This document shows, piece after piece, positions 57,157 to 64,000 of a stretch of 64,000 nt of DNA. A program made the position numbers and the translations under genes. The first letter of the stretch is position 1; every line of letters begins with the position of its first letter. The notes beneath the pieces were generated by a model that was given only the letters and a program-made list of their open reading frames with translations, did not search any database and was not told the origin of the DNA. This DNA is from Chitinophagaceae bacterium (GTDB lineage: Bacteria > Bacteroidota > Bacteroidia > Chitinophagales > Chitinophagaceae), in the NCBI GenBank assembly GCA_016721085.1, contig JADKJI010000013.1:1-64000 (forward strand), in the 5' to 3' direction.

Positions 57157-59397
57157 TTGCTTAAGTCTTCCTATTTAAGAATAATCGGACCATTAGTTTG
57201 CCTGGTATTGGTAAGCAACCTACTATTGCAGCGCTGCAACTCTAATAATCCTGATCAAGTATCCGTTAGCAATACTAAAAATGAATTTGTTGGTGACGCC
57301 TCCTGCAAATCCTGCCACGCAAAAGAAAATGAGCTTTGGCAACAATCGCATCACTTCATGGCAATGCAACCTCCTAATGATTCAACTGTTAAAGGCAATT
57401 TCAATAATGTATCTTTTACGGCTGATGGGGTAACCAGTCGCTTCTTTAAAAAAGAAGGAAAATATATAATAAATACTCAGGGAGAAGATGGCAAGAACCA
57501 CGACTACGAAGTGAAATACACTTTCGGTTTCACTCCACTGCAGCAATATCTCATTGAATTTCCCGGAGGTCGTATGCAAGTGCCCCGTGTGAGCTGGGAT
57601 GCCAAACAGAACAAATGGTATCACCAATATGCCGGACAAAAAATTCCTTCTCACGACTGGCTGCATTGGACAGGTAATGCTCAAAACTGGAATACCATGT
57701 GCGCTTCCTGTCATTCAACAAATCTTCAGAAAAACTATTCCATTGAAAAAGATAGTTATGCAACTACATACAGCTCTATAAATGTAAGTTGTGAAAGCTG
57801 CCATGGTCCTGGCAAGAAACATATTGAGTATGCCAATAGCGATGAATATAAAAAAGGAGTAAAGGTTACCGGAAGTTATATTCATCTTTCCGTAAAATCT
57901 TCACAAACTGCACAATTAACCACATGCGCCCCTTGTCATGCGCGCAAAGCAGAAATCAGTGCATCATTAATACAGAGTGATGAAATTCTCGATAATTATA
58001 TTCCTGAAATTCCTACAACAGAATTCTTTCATGCCGATGGCCAGGTAGATGATGAAGATTATATCTATACCTCCTTCCTTCAAAGCAAGATGTTTAGAAG
58101 AGGGGTGATGTGTAGTAATTGTCATAATCCACATTCGGCAAAGCCAGTGTTATTCAGCAACGAAACCTGTTTGCAATGCCATACAAAAACATATGATAGT
58201 CCGACACATGATTTCCATCCAGAAGGTATAGCCGCATTGGATTGTAAAAGCTGCCATATGCCAGGTAAGGTATACATGGGTAACGACCTTAGACATGATC
58301 ATAGTTTCCGTGTACCAAGACCTGATCTCACCGTAAAATATGGAACTCCAAATGCTTGTGCTTCTTGTCATGCAAATAAATCTGCGCAATGGGCAAGCGA
58401 TGCATTAGTTAAATGGTATGGCCCGAACAGAAAATATCATTTTGCAGAAGATCTTATTCCAGGCAGTAAACTGGATGTTGAGAGCGAAGCACACCTTCTC
58501 AAACTTTTTCCAGATACAACAGTACCAAATATTGTAAAAGCTACTGCGGCACATTATCTGGGCAGCATTCCAACTCAGAACAGTTTAGCAGCATTGACCA
58601 ACTGCCTTACTCATCCTGATGCACAGGTACGATATCGGGCACTAAAGAGTTTATCTTCCTTTGAGTATGTGAATTGGGTAAATGCTGTTGGACCACTACT
58701 AACTGATAAAGTTAGAGGCGTACGAATAGCAGCGGCAGAACTTTTCGAGTCAATACCTGCTACACAAATTCCGGCACAATTCAACCAACCCTTCCGTGCT
58801 GCCGCAAATGAAGAACAGAACTACCTCTTATATCAGGCCGATTTCGCCATAGGTAATCTTCTTATTGCAGATCACTATTTCAAGATTCAGGACTACCCTA
58901 ATGCTGAAAAGTTCTATGTACGCGGATTGAAGAAAGACAGCCTAATGAATTATGCACGTCTCAACCTATCGACAGTATATAATACACAAGGTAAAAACGA
59001 CAAGGCCTTAGAGGAGCTACTCATTGCTTCTCGCATTGACCCAAGCAATGAAAGGATTTTTTACAATCTTGGACTTTTATACAATGAGTTGAAGAATAAT
59101 GATGCTGCAGAAAAATCATTTGCAAAAGCAGTAACGCTAAAAAGTACTAACCCAAAATTGTACTACAACTATGGTTTGCTTTTAAACGAAATGAATAAAA
59201 CAGCAAATGCTGAAAAAATATTATTAAATGGTATTGCTATCAGTCCCAATGCATCAGAACTTTACTATGCCCTTACATTTGTATATATAAAATCAAATGC
59301 TTTAGGAAAAGCGCAGCAAACAGCTCTAAAACTAAAGCAACTTGATCCAACAAATCCTAACTATCAGGATTTGTTTAAAAACTTAGGCATACAATAA
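57157..59397 (+). CDS. Octahaem c-type cytochrome with TPR repeats
   Basis: This 746-residue exported protein starts at a TTG (57157); no ATG fits. The first 27 residues are hydrophobic and end LLLQRC, a possible lipobox. Eight CxxCH haem motifs follow: CKSCH (residue 50), CASCH, CESCH, CAPCH, CSNCH, CLQCH, CKSCH and CASCH. After them comes a HEAT-like part (YRALKSLSSFEYVNWVNAVG), then at least four TPR-type helical repeats (YARLNLSTVYNTQGKNDKALEELL and similar). Multihaem-plus-TPR proteins of this layout are seen in Bacteroidota; the electron partner is not known. It stands alone. The frame is intact. Confidence 0.88.
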   Translation: MLKSSYLRIIGPLVCLVLVSNLLLQRCNSNNPDQVSVSNTKNEFVGDASCKSCHAKENELWQQSHHFMAMQPPNDSTVKGNFNNVSFTADGVTSRFFKKEGKYIINTQGEDGKNHDYEVKYTFGFTPLQQYLIEFPGGRMQVPRVSWDAKQNKWYHQYAGQKIPSHDWLHWTGNAQNWNTMCASCHSTNLQKNYSIEKDSYATTYSSINVSCESCHGPGKKHIEYANSDEYKKGVKVTGSYIHLSVKSSQTAQLTTCAPCHARKAEISASLIQSDEILDNYIPEIPTTEFFHADGQVDDEDYIYTSFLQSKMFRRGVMCSNCHNPHSAKPVLFSNETCLQCHTKTYDSPTHDFHPEGIAALDCKSCHMPGKVYMGNDLRHDHSFRVPRPDLTVKYGTPNACASCHANKSAQWASDALVKWYGPNRKYHFAEDLIPGSKLDVESEAHLLKLFPDTTVPNIVKATAAHYLGSIPTQNSLAALTNCLTHPDAQVRYRALKSLSSFEYVNWVNAVGPLLTDKVRGVRIAAAELFESIPATQIPAQFNQPFRAAANEEQNYLLYQADFAIGNLLIADHYFKIQDYPNAEKFYVRGLKKDSLMNYARLNLSTVYNTQGKNDKALEELLIASRIDPSNERIFYNLGLLYNELKNNDAAEKSFAKAVTLKSTNPKLYYNYGLLLNEMNKTANAEKILLNGIAISPNASELYYALTFVYIKSNALGKAQQTALKLKQLDPTNPNYQDLFKNLGIQ

Positions 59398-59402
59398 AAG
59401 GT

Positions 59403-60842
59403 TCAGACTCTTACCGTTTCAATTCCTAATAGTTTACCAAGTTTTTCGATTTTAGAAAAAATATGTCCTACACCTACTGCGCAATGATGCGCAGGAGCAT
59501 GACTGTTCCAGTCGTTTACAAACTTGCGGGCACCTCCTGGAAATTTATACCGGCTATTGGTATTCCCAATTTGTAAGATCGGACCATCAACAGATTCTCC
59601 TTCTGCCACTAGAAATTTCAACTCGCCTCCTTTCTTTTCAACCACAGATAATAAAGTAACCGGGCCTTTCTTCACAGACATTTCGACTGATAACCCCTTA
59701 CCTACTTTTCCATGATACACTTCCAATGGGCGAACTTTTGTCTTTCCCTCAGCAATAGCAATATGGCCTGGACCATCATGACCCATCAATACCACATCGT
59801 CATTAAAATCCATTGCATAATATTCTGTGAAAGAACCACCGGCACCGAAGCTGTCCATGATCTTCATGGCCTGTGCATTCTTCACTTCATATTCACCTGC
59901 TACCGGAATACCATTTGCTGTCAATAATGAATTTCCGAGTATGATAGAACTGATTGCATCTTCATTCTCCTGATTACCTGTCCCTTTATAGTAATAAGCC
60001 ATCGATCCCAATTGGTATTTTGCTACCAGTTTATCTAAAGCAACAGAAGTAACGGCAGCTTTTACCAATTCTTCAGAAGGAACATCAGATTGAATATCGA
60101 ATTCCTTTCTAAATAAACTAACGCGTTCTTCCACTTCATCTGACGAAACTTCCTTTCTAAAACTTGCCAATTCCTCCACTTCAATATGTTCCATATGACC
60201 ACCGAATACAGCATACTGAAGCGTAAGGTCTGTATAGATATCCAGCATACCACTATAATAATGTCCCATTAAACCCAATCGGTTGTTTTGCATTATATGC
60301 ATCACCTTTGCCGCTTCCACCCATTCACTTATCTCCTTCCAACTTTGTGAATCGTTTTCAAGCATACCAGTTACCTGATGAAATGGAATACCAGTACGTG
60401 TAAATACATTGGCAATTTCAGGAACAGGACAAGCATTACAGAATGCTAACCACTCGCCGGTCATCTTTGTCCTGTCATTCATTTTATTGAAAGATGTATA
60501 ATCAATCGAAGCTTCCGGAGAAAGATTTAAAACAACAACAGGACATTTTGCCTTTTGAACAACAGGTAGTACAGTAGAAGATAAAGCATAAGTAGTAATA
60601 TAGATAAAGATGACATCTACATCTTCCTGCCTGAATTCCTTTCCTGCTGCAAAGGCTTTGTCAACGGTATCAACCAATCCCAGGTTCACTGTAGTTGCAT
60701 CCATTGATTGAAAACGTTTCTCCAGAATGTCGAGACACCCTTCCAACCTTTCCTTTAGTCCTTCAAATTGTGGCCAATACGCATCGAGTCCGATACCGAA
60801 TAATCCTAGTTTAAATCCTGATGCTTTCTTATTTCTTGACAT
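59403..60842 (-). CDS. L-fucose/L-arabinose isomerase family protein
   Basis: This 479-residue enzyme of the sugar-isomerase family has LGLFGIGLDAYWPQFEGL at the start, DVIFIYITTYALSSTVLPV, LGLMGHYYSGMLDIYTDL, SMAYYYKGTGNQENEDAIS, DSFGAGGSFTEYYAMDF (a metal-binding Glu/Asp region), GHDGPGHIAIAEG and HAPAHHCAVG. Its exact ketose-aldose pair is not readable. The gene starts 17 bases after the rhamnosidase stop in the same direction, so it probably acts on the sugar released by that enzyme (inference: L-rhamnose, or L-arabinose from the same glycans). Frame intact. Confidence 0.83.
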   Translation of the reverse strand: MSRNKKASGFKLGLFGIGLDAYWPQFEGLKERLEGCLDILEKRFQSMDATTVNLGLVDTVDKAFAAGKEFRQEDVDVIFIYITTYALSSTVLPVVQKAKCPVVVLNLSPEASIDYTSFNKMNDRTKMTGEWLAFCNACPVPEIANVFTRTGIPFHQVTGMLENDSQSWKEISEWVEAAKVMHIMQNNRLGLMGHYYSGMLDIYTDLTLQYAVFGGHMEHIEVEELASFRKEVSSDEVEERVSLFRKEFDIQSDVPSEELVKAAVTSVALDKLVAKYQLGSMAYYYKGTGNQENEDAISSIILGNSLLTANGIPVAGEYEVKNAQAMKIMDSFGAGGSFTEYYAMDFNDDVVLMGHDGPGHIAIAEGKTKVRPLEVYHGKVGKGLSVEMSVKKGPVTLLSVVEKKGGELKFLVAEGESVDGPILQIGNTNSRYKFPGGARKFVNDWNSHAPAHHCAVGVGHIFSKIEKLGKLLGIETVRV

Positions 60843-60859
60843 GATAGTCGTTTGTTGAA

Positions 60860-63626
60860 TCAGTTAATGATTTCAATATGATATTTACCTGAACCTATTT
60901 CGATTTTAGTAGTCTTTCCATCAGCAGATTTATTAAATCGTTTCAACACTTTGCCATTGATATACACGATAGAAATTTCGGAAACCGGAAGATAAAGCAC
61001 TCCTTCACTATTCACTGGAATTTCAACATCAGCAAAGAAGAGATTATCATTCTTACGCCAGGAAGATTTCACCCATCCGTAAGGGGAATGAAAACTCCCT
61101 TTAGCATAAGTTATATCCCCAACAGGTTGCGGTCGAATTTTTATCTTCTTATACCCAATTGAATTTTCTTCCTGTGAAATTCCTGCCAATCCGCTGTAAA
61201 ACCATTCCATAATATGTCCGAGCATAAGATGGTTATTGGATACTTCTTCCAAAGCGGCCCATGATTCAGTTAGTGCTGTAGCCCCTTTCTTTAACTGGAA
61301 TCCATAACCTGCCACATCATCACGGTTATTCATATCAAATAATAATTGAGAAGCGCCACCTTCATCAAGCGCTTTCACTAAAAAATTGAATCCGATATCT
61401 CCTGCTGTCAAAGCTTTATTATTGGCATAGATAGAATCGACCAGATTTTTAATAACTGCTTCTTTTTTATCATCATCCACTAATCCCGTTATATAGGGCA
61501 TGGCCATGGAAGTCTGGCTACCAGTTGCTATCACATTTGTAACCGGATTGAAGAATTTTTTATTGAAGGAAGACTTGATAGCAGCAGCTTGTGTTGCCAG
61601 GGCTTTTGCATCATCCATTTTATTCAATACCGCAGCCATCTTACTCAACAACAAAACATCATAATGGTAAATAGAAGTGGCGGTAACCGCTTTAGGTGTC
61701 AATTGCGCTTCACCTGGGAAACCGGGACCATAATCGTACCAATCGCCTAATCCATGGTACAAGATATTATCGCTTGCTTTTGTAGCGAGATAGGCAACAT
61801 AGTTCTTCATCATCGGGTATGCCTTTTCCAATACCTCAGTATCTCCATACCAAGAGTATAATAACCAGGGAAGAATGACTGCAGAACTTCCCCATTCTGG
61901 TGAATCCAGGAATCCTCCTTCAAAGACAACATATTCCGGGGCGATATCTGGAACAAAGCCTTGAGGATATTGTGCATCAATAAGATCATTCACCAGTTTG
62001 CGATAGAGATTATAGATGTCGAAATTATAATGAATAGAATTTCCCATCAGGTAATCCTGCTCTAACCAACTCAGCTTTTCGCGGTGCGGACAATCGGTGA
62101 TCACACTCTGCATATTGCTCTTGATGGCCCAATTAATGAGAGTATATATTTTGTTGAAGAGTGGATTGGAGCACTCAAAACTTCCATTTGAAGGATTGGA
62201 ATTACGGTTATGCAAAGCTTTTAGTTCTAAAATTTTGGGAAGATCTGATTGACTATTACCACCAGAAGGAACAGCCCCTTCCACTTGAACATACCGGAAT
62301 CCATAATAAGTAAATCGTGGTTGCCAATATTCAACATCATCCGACCTAAGCGTATAAGTATAAAAGAATGGGGCGCCAGTTGCAGCTTGATTACTCAAGC
62401 CCTGCTTATTGACCAGTTCAGCTGGAATCAGCTTGATTGTTTCTCCCTTTCTTACCTTTGACCTTTAAAGCTTACAATACCTGATATATTCTGCCAAAAT
62501 CGTAGATAAACTTTCCAGCAACAGGTTCTTGACTATTTTCTTACTGAAAAACTATCCATTAGGCGGATAGGATAATCAGATTCGGAACTAATTTCCCTAA
62601 TGGCGGCTTTACCAATAGCGCATTATTCCATTTAGTATCGTTGAAACCAGATTGCTTCCAGCCTTTTGCTCATACGGGCATCATATTCTTCTCCAGCATA
62701 AATGCTGCTATAAGTTATCGGAGAAGCAGTTACTTTCCAATCTTGCCCGGAAACAATATTCTGCTCAGCGCCATCAGCATATTCTATTCTCAATCGACAA
62801 ATCATTTTTGGTAAGCCGAAGGCAATAACCAGTTTATAATATCTTTCCATATTGATATTATAAAATCCATTGCCAACAATTACACCGATCGTATTACCAC
62901 CTGATGCCAGTTGCTTTGTAATATCGTAAGTGTTATATAAAACAGTCTTATCATAATAGGTCCAACCTGGTGCCAAAAATGCTTCACCAATTTTCTTTCC
63001 ATTAATGGTTGCCTCGTAATGTCCTAGGCCTGTGATGAATAAAGTAGCTCTTGTGATTTTTTTATGGAGTGCAAATTCTTTTCTGAATTGAGGGACTACA
63101 GAACGACTCATTGCTTTATTCCCAAGACTCCCAACCGGAGGAACATGAACGCCTGGCACTAATTTCAAAGAATCTTGCAATTCTTCGAAACCAATCCAAG
63201 TGGCATTTGCCCAATCATTTTCTAGTAAACAAAGCTGTTGTAAAATAAGCCGGGGCACTCCAACCTAGTAACTTTTCCATCTTTATCCCAGACCCTGCAT
63301 TTCCAGTAATATCGGGAAGCAGGATTCAACTCCTTACCTGAATATTTCACAAAAACAGATTGTGATGAGCTGATTTTTGTTGAGTTCCATAGATCACATT
63401 TATTTTCATCCAACTTAGTAATATCAGATGCTACGAGAATCTGGTAGGCAGATTGCAAGTCGGATTGTTGAGAAGACTCCAATTCCCAACCGAAACGAAG
63501 AGTACCCTTTTCAATCCCGGTTGGATTAGTACGATTATTACAGAGCGTATTTAGTATTTTGATCTGCGCCAGCGAACAAACCGAAATAAAGAAGGCAATG
63601 GCAATCAATAAGAAATTCCTAATCAT
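60860..63626 (-). CDS. Alpha-L-rhamnosidase (GH78), frameshifted
   Basis: The start is the ATG at 63626 with signal peptide NFLLIAIAFFISVCSLAQ. An N-terminal fibronectin-like part (RFGWELESSQQSDLQSAYQI, ASRYYWKCRVWDKDGKV) and the bacterial rhamnosidase N domain (FITGLGHYEATINGKKIGEAFLAPGWTYYDKTVLYN) follow. The (alpha/alpha)6 catalytic domain has VITDCPHREKLSWLEQDYLMG, GDWYDYGPG and TESWAALEEVSNNHLMLGHI, which include the catalytic acidic residues. Frame breaks lie at about 63240, about 62640 and in 62400-62520. Corrected length is about 920 residues, normal for GH78. Exported, so it acts on oligosaccharides in the periplasm or at the surface. Confidence 0.9.
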
Positions 63627-63690
63627 AGTGCAGTGCCCATTCAAAAAAGGCAGGAAATGAATTTACAGAAATAATGGTTCCTGTTAAAAT

Positions 63691-63727
63691 AACAATACCC
63701 GCCAAATAATTGGGCGGGTATTGTTTT
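63691..63727. terminator. Bidirectional intrinsic terminator
   Basis: AACAATACCCGCC pairs over 13 bases with GGGCGGGTATTGTT around AAATAATT, with T-rich flanks. It separates the rhamnosidase gene from the partial gene to its right. Confidence 0.85.
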
Positions 63728-63829
63728 TCCATTCCTGATGGTCTACAAAATCCATCATTCTCCTATTCCATTGTAAAAGGAACCCGGAAAACAGGGGGCA
63801 GGACTGATCAGAGTGTAGCGAACATCTTG

Positions 63830-64000
63830 TCAAGGTCCTTCACCTGGAACCGGTATTTCGTGAGGAGGATTCTCAAATGGATCTTCGTCAGGAATACTAT
63901 CGGGATCTTCTTCAGGCGGAATCGGCTCATTTGGTTCAAAAGCCGGTTTAGTTTCAGGGTATTTGTTGGGATCAGGAAGTTCCGCTGGTGCTAAGGGTAC
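63830..64000 (-). CDS. C-terminal end of a Pro/Asp/Glu-rich protein (runs off window)
   Basis: On the minus strand, 56 codons run without a stop to TGA at 63830-63832. They are extremely rich in Pro, Glu and Asp: LPDPNKYPETKPAFEPNEP, then PEEDPDSIPDEDPF, ending VPGEGP. The even spacing of Pro and the acidic residues suggest an extended, unstructured tail. I do not recognise the protein. The gene begins outside the window. Confidence 0.6.
   Translation of the reverse strand, partial: VPLAPAELPDPNKYPETKPAFEPNEPIPPEEDPDSIPDEDPFENPPHEIPVPGEGP

Overview
This window reads as chromosomal DNA of a Bacteroidota bacterium, most likely of the Chitinophagaceae or a close relative (inference). The evidence is a complete gldK-gldL-gldM-gldN gliding/type IX secretion operon, several TonB-dependent receptors with Bacteroidota-type signal peptides, TAnnTTTG-like -7 promoter elements, an ECF sigma factor paired with a membrane-anchored beta-barrel protein, and families such as DUF4271, DUF4783 and CWC. 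No phage, conjugation or CRISPR locus was found.

Layout. 1-2.5 kb: a two-component system with a PepSY-like secreted protein and the start of another exported protein. 3.1-7.6 kb: a type III restriction-modification module (mod then res, minus strand) lying between two near-identical 90-base hairpin repeats. 8-13.3 kb: purD, a POT peptide transporter and an OPT oligopeptide transporter. 13.4-13.8 kb: a block of G/C homopolymers that looks artefactual. 13.9-22 kb: apaG, icd, a repeat cluster, a ferredoxin-like protein, a SUI1/YciH protein, nadC, a DUF4783 protein and gpmI. 22-29.4 kb: a TonB receptor, an ECF sigma factor with its unusual partner, a lipoprotein and uvrC. 29.6-34.6 kb: gldKLMN. 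34.7-43.8 kb: a DUF255 thioredoxin-fold protein, tandem intergenic repeats, hemD, a DUF4271 protein, a BamA/TamA-like protein, hemW, a 38-residue membrane peptide and gpsA. 44-49.6 kb: a TolC and membrane-fusion-protein pair, then a trans-sulfuration enzyme with an amino-acid permease. 49.6-56.7 kb: two TonB receptors, one under a cobalamin riboswitch, with small outer-membrane and haem proteins and marC. 56.8-64 kb: tRNA-Arg, an octahaem TPR cytochrome, and a rhamnosidase/sugar-isomerase operon.

Sequence quality matters for reading the annotation. At least fifteen genes are broken by single-base gains or losses, nearly all inside short homopolymers. They include genes expected to be needed (gpsA, gldL, gldN, hemD). 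Each reading frame resumes exactly where the family predicts. In the methyltransferase, two opposite indels sit inside the catalytic DPPY motif itself. I therefore treat these genes as intact and give their full corrected spans, stating each frame break. The first 7.4 kb is the worst affected.

The most interesting biology is the sigma factor partner at 25.15-26.64 kb, which appears to have a cytoplasmic head, an inner-membrane helix, a long periplasmic linker and an outer-membrane barrel in one chain. Next come the repeat-bounded restriction module and a dispersed family of GATGTCATC-containing inverted repeats at five places in the window.
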